DNA of 64,000 nucleotides from Longimonas halophila. GTDB taxonomy: Bacteria; Bacteroidota; Rhodothermia; Rhodothermales; Salinibacteraceae. Of the stretch, positions 42,247-49,925 are shown in pieces; position 1 is the first letter of the stretch; every line of letters begins with the position of its first letter. The stretch is taken from NCBI RefSeq assembly GCF_002554705.1, contig NZ_PDEP01000004.1:1-64000 (forward strand). Direction: 5' to 3'. Both the position numbers and the translations under genes were made by a program. Below the pieces are notes generated by a model that did no database searches, was not told where the DNA came from, and saw only the letters and a list, made by a program, of their open reading frames with translations.

Positions 42247-44847
42247 ATGCGATCGTTTCTGCTTACCTTTTTAAGCCTCCTGCTTTCCAGTAGTGTGGGC
42301 TTTGCGCAGCCGGAGACCGCCCCCGATGATGCACCGACGCCTATTCAGGCCAGCGATCTGTTTCGCATCCAACAGCTCGATAACGTGGCCCTGGCGCCCG
42401 ACGGACGCCATGCCGTCTACACCGCCAAGCGCATTGTGGAGGCTGACGATGGCTCGCACACCTACCGCACGCAGCTGTATCTAACGCGCCCCGACGGACG
42501 CATGACGCCGCAGCCGCTGACGCGCGTAGCCGATGCTTCGCAGCCCGCCTGGCATCCCGATAGCGACATCCTTGCTTTTGTGCGTCCGGTCGACGGCACG
42601 CCGCAGGTCTTTGTAATGCGCCTGGGCAGCGGCGAGCCCTACCAGCTTACCGACCACCCGCAGGGCGCGTCGCAGCCGCAGTGGGTCGATCGGGGCGAGC
42701 GCCTGCTGTTTGCGGCATCGGTGCCCGGCGACTCGCTCGCCGCCCAGGGCGATAGCATCCCCGACTGGTTCGAGGCCCGTCCCGGCGCATCCGCCCGCAC
42801 GACCGATTACACGCCGCCGCCTGCTACGCGCATTGTGCTGCGGGATACGGTGGCTTATCGTGCCCTCGACACGCTGGCAACCGACGTGGAGCTGGCCGAC
42901 CTGAACCTCGACACCGATTACTTGAACACGCTGGAGGCACCCACCCGCGCCGATTCGCTGCGCGCCCACGCCCAGACGCGCCGTGCCATTGCCGACACGA
43001 TTACGGTAGAGCCGCCCGCACCCAGCCCCTCGCCCGATGGCCCGCTGCCGGTGCAGCGCCAGTGGCTCGACGACCGCGCCGACCGCCGCAACCCCGACGT
43101 GATTACGCGCCTGGACTTTCAGGGCGAGTTCGGCCTGCGCGGCCCCATCTCGTTTCAGCACTACTTTGTGGTTAATCTGCCCGAGCAGGTGTGGACCGGC
43201 ACCCCCGACCGCCCCGAGGCCACCCGCGTTACGGAAGGCTTTCGCAGCTACAGCGGGGCCCAGTGGCTCAACAGCACCGGCCAGATGATTGCCAGCACCC
43301 GCCCGCTTGACGGCCGCCACCCCGACGATGTGCGCGCCCGCCACCTCGTGCTCATTGATCCTGGTACGCGGCGGGCCGAGCGCTTCCTGGCGCTGGAGCC
43401 GTATGCGCTCTCCAATCCGCGTCTTTCGCAGGATGCGACGCAGCTGGCCTTCACCGCTACCGATACCACCGACACGGGCTATGCCCAGACCGAAATCGGC
43501 CTCTTCGCGATGGATGGCCGCACCACGCCCCAGCTTATCACAACCGACTTTGACCGCTCGGTGAGCACGCCGCGCTGGTCGCCCAACGGGTGGTACCTGT
43601 ACACCACCGCAGCCTCGGAGGGCGGCTTTCCGCTCTATCGCTTTGCCCCGTTCGAGCGCGACACCACCGCCACCGACGACGCCCCCGCTGGTCCACCCGA
43701 AGTGTCGGATTCCGAAACCACGTTCGAAGCCGATTCTACGATGATGCGTCCGGTAGAGGCCGAGCGCCTCACCGCCATTGACCGCGGCATCCGCTCGTTT
43801 GACGTGACCGACGCGGCTGCGGTCTACGTGGTCACCGAGGTCGAGAACCCGTACGAGGTGTACGCGGCCTCCGCCGACCTCTCGCGCGAGCGGCGGCTTT
43901 CGCGGCATAACGCGTCATGGCTGGAGGACCGGCAGATCAGCCAGCCCGAGCCGTTTTCGTTGCCCGTCACAACCGAGGCCGATACCTTCGGCATGGACGC
44001 CTGGCTGATGCGTCCGCCCAACGCACCGGATGCACCCGCCGCTAACACGCATCCGCTCATGGTGCAGATGCACGGCGGTCCCTCGGCGATGTGGGGTCCC
44101 GGCGAGGCGACCATGTGGCACGAGTTCCAGTTCATGGCGGCGCAGGGCTTTGCCGTGGTCTACAGCAATCCGCGCGGCTCGGGCGGCTACGGATACGACT
44201 TCAAGCGCGCCAACTACCGCGACTGGGGCACCGGTCCCATGCAAGACGTGCTGGACGCCGTCGATCAGGCCCTGGAAGAGAACCCCGACCTCGATGCCGA
44301 CCGTCAGGTGCTTACGGGCGGCTCCTATGCGGGCTACCTTACGGCGTGGATGGTGAGCCAGACCGATCGCTTTCAGGCGGCGGTGGCGCAACGCGGCGTC
44401 TACGATCTGAGCACCTTCTTTGGCGAAGGCAATGCGTGGCGCCTGGTGCCGTCGCACTTTGGCGGCTACCCGTGGGAGGGCAATGTGCCGCCGCCCGTCA
44501 ATGTCGCCAGCGATACGGTCGAAGTGTACAGCGACTCGCTGAATACAGCGCGGCGCACGCTGATCCGCAACTCGCCGCAAACCTATGTGGATCAGATTGA
44601 TACGCCACTGCTCATCATGCATGCGAGCAACGACCTGCGCACGGGCGTCATTCAGAGCGAGATGCTCTATCGCAGCCTCAAGGTGCTCGGGCGACCCGTG
44701 GAGTACGTGCGCTATCCGGATGCGGGGCACGACCTCTCGCGCACCGGCAACCCCGACCAGCGCCTTGACCGCACGCTGCGCATCTACGAGTTCATGACGC
44801 GGTTTACGGAGGAAACGACGTCGTCAGAGGAGCCTGACGACGACTGA
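42247..44847 (+). CDS. Exported S9 family prolyl oligopeptidase-type peptidase
   Basis: 866 residues: signal peptide MRSFLLTFLSLLLSSSVGFAQ, then a WD40-like beta-propeller (about 40-600) and an alpha/beta hydrolase domain. The catalytic Ser is S693 in GGSYAGYLTAW; the Asp is in ASNDLRTGV and the His in DAGHDLSRTG. HPLMVQMHGGPSAMWGPGEATMWHEFQF and NPRGSGGYGYDFKRANYRDWGTGPMQD are typical of acylaminoacyl- or dipeptidyl-peptidase-like S9 enzymes. A region near 190-290 is Thr/Pro/Asp-rich and looks inserted. It probably processes peptides in the periplasm. The ATG at 42247 begins the signal; the frame is open 46 codons earlier. Confidence 0.92.
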   Translation: MRSFLLTFLSLLLSSSVGFAQPETAPDDAPTPIQASDLFRIQQLDNVALAPDGRHAVYTAKRIVEADDGSHTYRTQLYLTRPDGRMTPQPLTRVADASQPAWHPDSDILAFVRPVDGTPQVFVMRLGSGEPYQLTDHPQGASQPQWVDRGERLLFAASVPGDSLAAQGDSIPDWFEARPGASARTTDYTPPPATRIVLRDTVAYRALDTLATDVELADLNLDTDYLNTLEAPTRADSLRAHAQTRRAIADTITVEPPAPSPSPDGPLPVQRQWLDDRADRRNPDVITRLDFQGEFGLRGPISFQHYFVVNLPEQVWTGTPDRPEATRVTEGFRSYSGAQWLNSTGQMIASTRPLDGRHPDDVRARHLVLIDPGTRRAERFLALEPYALSNPRLSQDATQLAFTATDTTDTGYAQTEIGLFAMDGRTTPQLITTDFDRSVSTPRWSPNGWYLYTTAASEGGFPLYRFAPFERDTTATDDAPAGPPEVSDSETTFEADSTMMRPVEAERLTAIDRGIRSFDVTDAAAVYVVTEVENPYEVYAASADLSRERRLSRHNASWLEDRQISQPEPFSLPVTTEADTFGMDAWLMRPPNAPDAPAANTHPLMVQMHGGPSAMWGPGEATMWHEFQFMAAQGFAVVYSNPRGSGGYGYDFKRANYRDWGTGPMQDVLDAVDQALEENPDLDADRQVLTGGSYAGYLTAWMVSQTDRFQAAVAQRGVYDLSTFFGEGNAWRLVPSHFGGYPWEGNVPPPVNVASDTVEVYSDSLNTARRTLIRNSPQTYVDQIDTPLLIMHASNDLRTGVIQSEMLYRSLKVLGRPVEYVRYPDAGHDLSRTGNPDQRLDRTLRIYEFMTRFTEETTSSEEPDDD

Positions 44848-45112
44848 CACAGTCCTCTGCGCTTACAACCCTGCGCCCAACGGTCCCCCGTTGGGCGTAG
44901 CTCGCGGACGTCTCCGGTGATGATGGATCCCGGATCAAGTCTGGGATGACGACATGTGGGCCTACCTTGCATCAACGGGCCTCTCTACAAGTATGTCCTC
45001 GTCGCGAGGCTCTGCCTCGTGATGCCCCCTGGAGGCTCTGCCTCCAAAAGACTGACGCCCGGCCAATGTGCCAATGTATCAACGCTACCCGTTCGCATCC
45101 CCCAAGCCCGCT
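44848..45112. other. 265-base gap with a REP palindrome and GCGAGGCTCTGCCTCGTG hairpins
   Basis: After the peptidase stop come the REP palindrome at 44874-44897 and, at about 45004-45052, GCGAGGCTCTGCCTCGTG and GGAGGCTCTGCCTCC, the same pair seen at 29935-29976. No gene. Confidence 0.5.
44874..44897. repeat. Single REP-type palindrome CGCCCAACGG-TCCC-CCGTTGGGCG
   Basis: Ten-base perfect arms and a four-base loop; its core CCAACGGTCCCCCGTTGG combines features of both REP halves of the REPIN at 23442. It lies 27 bases after the S9 peptidase stop. Confidence 0.75.
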
Positions 45113-46321
45113 ATGCTCGACGCCATTCGCAATGCCGCCACCCGCTACGAAGCCGACGTCATTGCCTGGCGGCGGGCGCTGCACCAGCAGCCGGAGCTCT
45201 CGACCGAGGAGACGCAGACCGCCCAGTTTGTGGCCGATGCGCTGGCTCCCCTTGACCTGCCCACGCGCACCGGACTCTACAACACCGGCCTGATGGCCAC
45301 CGTGCAGGGCAAGAAGCCGGGTCCCACCGTTTTTCTGCGGGCGGATATGGATGCGCTGCCCATTCAGGAGGAGACGGGACTGGACTTTGCCTCCCAAAAC
45401 GACGGCGCCATGCACGCCTGCGGTCACGACGCGCACACGGCCATGCTGCTTGGGGCGGTACACATGCTCAGTGGGATGCGCGAGGAGATTCACGGAGCGA
45501 TCCGGTGTTGCTTCCAGCCGAGCGAGGAGCGCCTCCCCGGCGGAGCCCCATTTCTCATCGAAGAAGGCGTGCTCGATGACGACGACCACAGCCCAGCTCC
45601 GGAGGTCGTCTACGGACAGCACGTCGCGCCCGAGATGCCTGCGGGTACGATTGGCGTGCACAGCGGCATGTACATGGCCTCGGCAGACGAGATCTACCTC
45701 ACGATCCACGGCGAAGGCGGTCACGCAGCGGCGCCGCACGAGCTGTCGAGCGATGCAGTGGTGGCGGCGGCCCACGTGATTACGGCCCTGCAATCCGTGA
45801 ACAGCCGCCACCGTCCGCCGGACGTACCGAGCGTGCTGTCGCTGGGCCGCGTGCAGGCCGACGGCGCAACCAACGTGCTCCCCGATGCGGTGCAGATTGA
45901 GGGCACGTTCCGCGCGATGGGTGAGGCATGGCGGCAAAAGGCGCACGGACTCATCGAGCGTATCGCCACGCAGACCGCCCGGGCCCACGGCGCCACCGCC
46001 ACGGTGGACGTAAAAACCGGCTACCCGGCGCTCTACAATCACGACGCGCCCACAGCCCTGGCTCGCAACGCGGCGTTGGATTACGTGGGCGAAGACCGCA
46101 CCATTGACCTGGAGAAGTGGTATGCGGGCGAAGACTTTGCCTACTACCTGCAAGAATGCCCCGGCAGCTTCTACCGGCTGGGCACCGGCAGCGCCTCCGG
46201 TCACGACACGCATGGACTCCACACGTCGCGTTTTACGATCAACGAAGACGCGCTCTCGACGGGCGCGGGCTTCATGGCGTACCTGGCGTGGCGATACGGG
46301 GCTGAGGCATCGCGTGGATGA
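45113..46321 (+). CDS. M20 family amidohydrolase/peptidase
   Basis: 402 residues of the M20D aminoacylase/carboxypeptidase group. Starting ADVIAWRRALHQQPELSTEE, it shows FLRADMDALPIQEETGL, the metal site MHACGHDAHTAMLLG, FQPSEERLPGGAPFLIEEGVLDD, YGQHVAPEMPAGTIGVHSG, and the dimerisation-domain GEGGHAAAPHE. WYAGEDFAYYLQECPGSFYRLG contains the final metal ligands. Expected to hydrolyse N-acyl amino acids or small amides in the cytoplasm. The ATG at 45113 fits the family start; a GTG 15 codons earlier is possible. Confidence 0.93.
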   Translation: MLDAIRNAATRYEADVIAWRRALHQQPELSTEETQTAQFVADALAPLDLPTRTGLYNTGLMATVQGKKPGPTVFLRADMDALPIQEETGLDFASQNDGAMHACGHDAHTAMLLGAVHMLSGMREEIHGAIRCCFQPSEERLPGGAPFLIEEGVLDDDDHSPAPEVVYGQHVAPEMPAGTIGVHSGMYMASADEIYLTIHGEGGHAAAPHELSSDAVVAAAHVITALQSVNSRHRPPDVPSVLSLGRVQADGATNVLPDAVQIEGTFRAMGEAWRQKAHGLIERIATQTARAHGATATVDVKTGYPALYNHDAPTALARNAALDYVGEDRTIDLEKWYAGEDFAYYLQECPGSFYRLGTGSASGHDTHGLHTSRFTINEDALSTGAGFMAYLAWRYGAEASRG

Positions 46322-46345
46322 GGCGGTGTGCTGCGCATCCCCAAA

Positions 46346-46386
46346 CAAAAAACGCTCACCCGGACGTTATGTCGGGATGAGCGTTT
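46346..46386 (-). terminator. Terminator of the mrp-nfu transcript
   Basis: AACGCTCA on one side pairs with TGAGCGTT on the other, with the inner CCCGGA/TCGGGA partly paired. On the minus strand the hairpin runs into GTTTTTTGTTTG. It is 26 bases after the nfu stop; it may also serve the converging M20 gene. Confidence 0.7.
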
Positions 46387-46411
46387 GCATTTCGTACAAT
46401 AAGAAGCTTGA

Positions 46412-46699
46412 TCAGGCAGGCGAAGGGGCGTTGACGGCTTCCACGCGCTGCACCTGCGGCACGGAGCGCTTGAGCGCCTGTTCGATGCCCGCGCGCAGCG
46501 TCATGGTGCTCATGGGACAGGTGCCGCATGCGCCCAGGAGCTCCAACTCGACGACGTTGTCATCGGTCACGTTGAGCAGGCGCACCGAGCCGCCATCGGC
46601 CATGAGGTACGGGCGGATGGTGTCGAGCGCCTCCTCGATCTGGTCGCGCAGTTCGGGGTCGATGGAGGCCTCAGCATGCGAGGCAGCAGAGTCAGACAT
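46412..46699 (-). CDS. NifU C-terminal domain (Nfu-type) iron-sulfur protein
   Basis: 95 residues consisting of one Nfu domain: ALDTIRPYLMADGGSVRLL, then ELLGACGTCPMSTMTLRAGIEQAL with the Cys-x-x-Cys that binds a 4Fe-4S cluster between two subunits. It probably carries clusters to apo-proteins. It is preceded on the same strand, 143 bases away, by mrp, another Fe-S carrier, so the pair forms a cluster-delivery unit. The ATG at 46699 is taken over an ATG three codons upstream. Confidence 0.93.
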   Translation of the reverse strand: MSDSAASHAEASIDPELRDQIEEALDTIRPYLMADGGSVRLLNVTDDNVVELELLGACGTCPMSTMTLRAGIEQALKRSVPQVQRVEAVNAPSPA

Positions 46700-46842
46700 A
46701 ATCAGCAAGGGGTCACAATGAGCAGTTGGGCCAGACTGTGCAGCAGCCCAGCGTTTCAGCTATACGGTGCGGATCCGGAAAAGATCACTTTGTAGCACGT
46801 ATTCGGTAATACGTTGTATCCAATGGGCTTAGCGAGATTGCT

Positions 46843-47961
46843 CTACCGATAGAGGATCTCCACTTTCTCTGTGGGATCTTGGGTGGCGTTGCGAATCTCG
46901 ACCTGCTCCACCGAGCGCTCGGCGATCTGCCGGAAGGCCTGCGACGAAAGTGAGTCGGGATTGCGAAGCACGACCGGTTCGCCTTCGTCGCCGCCCTCAC
47001 GCACCGACTGTTCGATGGGAATTTCGCCGAGGAAGGGTACCTCAAGCTCGCGAGCCAGGTCCTGCGCGCCGTGCTCGCCAAACAGGTAGTACTTGCGGTC
47101 GGGCAGATCCGGCGGCGTGAAGTAGGCCATATTCTCCACGATACCGAGCACCGGCACATCCACATTGTCGAACATGGCCACGCCCTTGCGGGCATCGTCG
47201 AGCGCTACGTTTTGCGGGGTGGATACGATGATCGCGCCCGTCAGCGGAATGGTCTGCACAATGGTAAGCTGGATGTCGCCGGTGCCGGGGGGCAGGTCGA
47301 GCACCATGTAGTCGATCTCGCCCCAGTGCACATCGCCGAGGAACTGGCGGATGGCCTTTGTCACCATGGGACCGCGCCAGATGACCGCTTTGTCGGGATC
47401 CACCATGAATCCCATCGACAGCAGCTTGATGCCGTGCTTTTCGAGCGGCTCGATCTTGCGCTGGTCGTTCACGCGCGGCTTTTTGCCCTGCATTCCCATC
47501 ATGGTGGGGATGGACGGGCCGTAGATGTCCGTATCCACCAGCGCGACGTTGTAGTCTTGCTCGGCGAGCGCAATCGCCAGGTTCACCGCTACCGTGCTCT
47601 TGCCCACGCCGCCCTTGCCCGAGGCGACGGCGATCGTGTTCTGCACGCCCTTGTTCTCTGGCTCCTTGTCGCCGCTCTGATCGCCGACGGCAATCTCGTC
47701 GCCAAGCGAGATCATCTCCGCATCCACCTCAACATCCACCTCCAGCGACGGGTCGACCTCGTCGTGGATGGCCTGGCGGCAGGCGCGCGCTACTTGCTTC
47801 TCGAAGGGCGTGCCGGGCTCGGGACACACCACGGTAAACGACACGCGGTTGCCATCCACCTGCAGGTTGCGCACCAGATCCAGCCGCACGATGTTCTTCT
47901 CGCGGTCGGGCTCGACCACGTGTTTGAGGGCGTTCAAAACAGCTTGGCGCGACACAGCCAT
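46843..47961 (-). CDS. mrp: Mrp/NBP35-type iron-sulfur carrier P-loop ATPase
   Basis: 372 residues. An N-terminal MIP18/DUF59 domain (about 1-90: ALKHVVEPDREKNIVRLDLV) is fused to the Mrp ATPase. The deviant Walker A is IAVASGKGGVGKST, followed by VDTDIYGPSIPTMMG, GFMVDPDKAVIWRGPM, DYMVLDLPPGTGDIQLT and IVSTPQNVALDDARKG. Mrp proteins bind 4Fe-4S between subunits, often with a C-terminal CxxC; the corresponding loop here (VENMAYFTPPDLPDRKYYLFG) lacks cysteines, as in some bacterial homologues. Neighbouring nfu supports the Fe-S role. Confidence 0.93.
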   Translation of the reverse strand: MAVSRQAVLNALKHVVEPDREKNIVRLDLVRNLQVDGNRVSFTVVCPEPGTPFEKQVARACRQAIHDEVDPSLEVDVEVDAEMISLGDEIAVGDQSGDKEPENKGVQNTIAVASGKGGVGKSTVAVNLAIALAEQDYNVALVDTDIYGPSIPTMMGMQGKKPRVNDQRKIEPLEKHGIKLLSMGFMVDPDKAVIWRGPMVTKAIRQFLGDVHWGEIDYMVLDLPPGTGDIQLTIVQTIPLTGAIIVSTPQNVALDDARKGVAMFDNVDVPVLGIVENMAYFTPPDLPDRKYYLFGEHGAQDLARELEVPFLGEIPIEQSVREGGDEGEPVVLRNPDSLSSQAFRQIAERSVEQVEIRNATQDPTEKVEILYR

Positions 47962-48095
47962 ATCAGCAGGAGCTTGGTAAGCGGACGGAAAACGGGCGGA
48001 GATGAGTGTGTGGTGTGCACCTTGCCTGCAAGCGCATTGTTCCTCTGGGAGCCCCTACACAGAGCGGATTCAACAGGGTGTCATGCAGCGCGACA

Positions 48096-48123
48096 GACAC
48101 GCCTACAGCACGTAGTCCAAGTT
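48096..48123 (+). repeat. 28-base dispersed repeat, copy 1
   Basis: GACACGCCTACAGCACGTAG and the eight bases after it recur at 53285-53312 with one difference (T for C). Both copies are in long gene-free gaps. Confidence 0.65.
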
Positions 48124-48371
48124 GCGGGGTGTAACACCACCCACCACATTCTGTCAGTCTGAGGAGCGCAGCGAGGGCCGGAGGTCATGCCTGTTTGTAC
48201 GGAAGGGGCCGACAGGTCATCCCTTGTGGGAATCCCCTCCACCGCACAGCCGCTATCGCGAAGCTTAGCTGCGTAGGTCTGCTCATGCAGCGCCCGTCTC
48301 GTGACTTGGTGAGTTGTGCGCTATTCGGGCGCCAGAAAAGTCCATCAGAGGAAGAGACGCCCTGAACCTGC

Positions 48372-48452
48372 ATACAGATGTACCCTGCAACCATCTACAC
48401 ATGTATCCGAAATTGGATACAGATGTAGCCGAAAGAGGGAACATCTGTGTAT
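48372..48452. promoter_or_regulatory. Array of direct and inverted ATACAGATGTA units
   Basis: ATACAGATGTA occurs at 48372-48382 and 48417-48427; the second is also the right arm of TGTATCC-GAAATT-GGATACA (48402-48421). ACATCTGTGTAT at 48441-48452 is a near-exact inverted copy. Three related units in 81 bases, 200 bases before the lipoprotein start at 48650, suggest binding sites for a dimeric regulator; unproven. Confidence 0.4.
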
Positions 48453-48649
48453 TGTGGGAGGGAAGTGCGCCGTGTAGATTACCTGTGGTTTGTTTCCCGA
48501 GAGTGTGGTAAAAGCCGTCCCATAAGGGATCGATCGCATGCATGTATACCGAATGTTAGGTTTGTATGACCATCGGGGGGCGGTTTTACAATGGCTGGAT
48601 CATTGGATATGATATGCATGCGTCTTGTCAATGTCATCGCCTCTTCATT

Positions 48650-49864
48650 ATGTGCTGCCCTAAACGGCCCTCAACTCTTGTAGATCTTGCACCACTCCTT
48701 GCCCTCGTGCTTTTTGCATGTGTGGGGAGCGGATGCGATCTTCTGGCATCGGGAGACGATCCATCGTTACCGAACGGGTCGGTTCTCGCTGCAGCAATGG
48801 ACGGCAACACCGAGGGCCTTTGGGTCTTCGACTCGGAAACCCTTGAACAGGAGGCGGTCGTCGAGGCCGTTGAGGGCCAAACGATTCAGGGAGTGGTCAT
48901 GTCGTCGAAGTCGGGGCGATGGTACTTGTCCTGGAGCGAAGGCTCAACCCTGGAGGGAACGCACCGGGACGTGCTCGCAGCCCTCGACCCGTCAACTGGC
49001 CGGATTGTCGAGCGCGCGACCTTTTCGGACCGGTCGGTGGCCGGGCCGCTGGTCTATGAGCCGACCCGGAACGAGATTGTCGCCTACGGGTCGGGAAGCT
49101 TCGGCGCGCGATTCTTCGACGCCGAGACGCTGGAACTGAACCGCCAGCACCCGATCGGGCCAACCGATAGTGTGGAGGTGCTGGCGGCGGTTGTCGACAC
49201 CGAAAGAGGGAAGATTTATTTCGGCGTGTCGCGGTTCGGAAAGACGCGGAAGGTACGCGTCTACGACGTTGGCGAGCAGACGGTGGTCCGGTCGTTCCGC
49301 CCCACCGCCGATCCGGCCCTTCGCGGGAGCGGCGTCACCGACTTGGCCCTCTCGCCGGGTGGGCGCTTCCTGTACACAACGACCTATTCGCTCGATACCG
49401 GCGGGGCGTTTTCGGCGGTTGACCTGGAGGCCGGAGAGGTGGTGGCCGAGCACCCCGCGGGCAGCTACGCCAACCTGGCGGTCCATCCGAACGGGCGATC
49501 CGTCTACGTTGACTGTCCGGCCGGCGGATGGCGCGGGTTGATCCCTACGAAGCGGGTCCTCCGGTACAATGTGGAGGCTCGCAAGGTGGAGGTCTTTATC
49601 GACGGAGCCGAGGGAAGGGGGGTAAAAGGCCTCGGAAGCGACGCGGCATTAGTTGCCACCCACATCACAGCACTTTCCGACGACCAGGGAATTGTTATGG
49701 TCGTGAGTGGCCCAACCCGAGACGGGGAGGACGTGCACATGGTCCGAGTGGACAGAGAGACCGGAAAGGCGCTGAGTACATACTCGCTACCTCGAGACGA
49801 ACGCGGATATCTCAGGGCTACAATTACGGATCTTCAACTTTCCAGCGGTCCTGGAGGGAAGTAA
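48650..49864 (+). CDS. Beta-propeller lipoprotein
   Basis: 404 residues with a hydrophobic N-terminus ending VGSGC (Cys29), giving a lipoprotein. The rest reads as repeated beta blades: GLWVFDSETLEQEAVVEAVEG, DVLAALDPSTGRIVERATF, ARFFDAETLELNRQHPIG, VRVYDVGEQTVVRSFRP, FSAVDLEAGEVVAEHPAG and VRVDRETGKALSTYSLP, the D-x-x-T/S-G/L spacing of YVTN-like seven-bladed propellers. No catalytic motif is visible; such proteins usually bind ligands or partners at the cell surface. The ATG at 48650 is chosen for the signal peptide. The subtilisin gene follows 61 bases downstream on the same strand and may be co-expressed. Confidence 0.8.
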   Translation: MCCPKRPSTLVDLAPLLALVLFACVGSGCDLLASGDDPSLPNGSVLAAAMDGNTEGLWVFDSETLEQEAVVEAVEGQTIQGVVMSSKSGRWYLSWSEGSTLEGTHRDVLAALDPSTGRIVERATFSDRSVAGPLVYEPTRNEIVAYGSGSFGARFFDAETLELNRQHPIGPTDSVEVLAAVVDTERGKIYFGVSRFGKTRKVRVYDVGEQTVVRSFRPTADPALRGSGVTDLALSPGGRFLYTTTYSLDTGGAFSAVDLEAGEVVAEHPAGSYANLAVHPNGRSVYVDCPAGGWRGLIPTKRVLRYNVEARKVEVFIDGAEGRGVKGLGSDAALVATHITALSDDQGIVMVVSGPTRDGEDVHMVRVDRETGKALSTYSLPRDERGYLRATITDLQLSSGPGGK

Positions 49865-49925
49865 TAGCGAAGAGGTGCCGGCACTTCACACTTCGGATTT
49901 ACCCAAGTAAAAAATGCATCAAGCT

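Larger units (their letters stand above)
47962..48649. other. 688-base gap with repeats and a cluster of ACAGATGTA sites
   Basis: No gene recognised. It carries the 28-base dispersed repeat at 48096-48123, GGAGCGCAGCGAGGGCCGGAGG-type repeat scraps near 48162-48190, and the direct and inverted ACAGATGTA array at 48372-48452. The upstream promoter of mrp should be in its first 100 bases, and that of the propeller lipoprotein in its last 200. Confidence 0.45.

Noticed and set aside
46785..47195. Frame-shifted reverse frame inside mrp
   Set aside because: mrp reads through this region intact in another frame, so there is no frameshift to explain.
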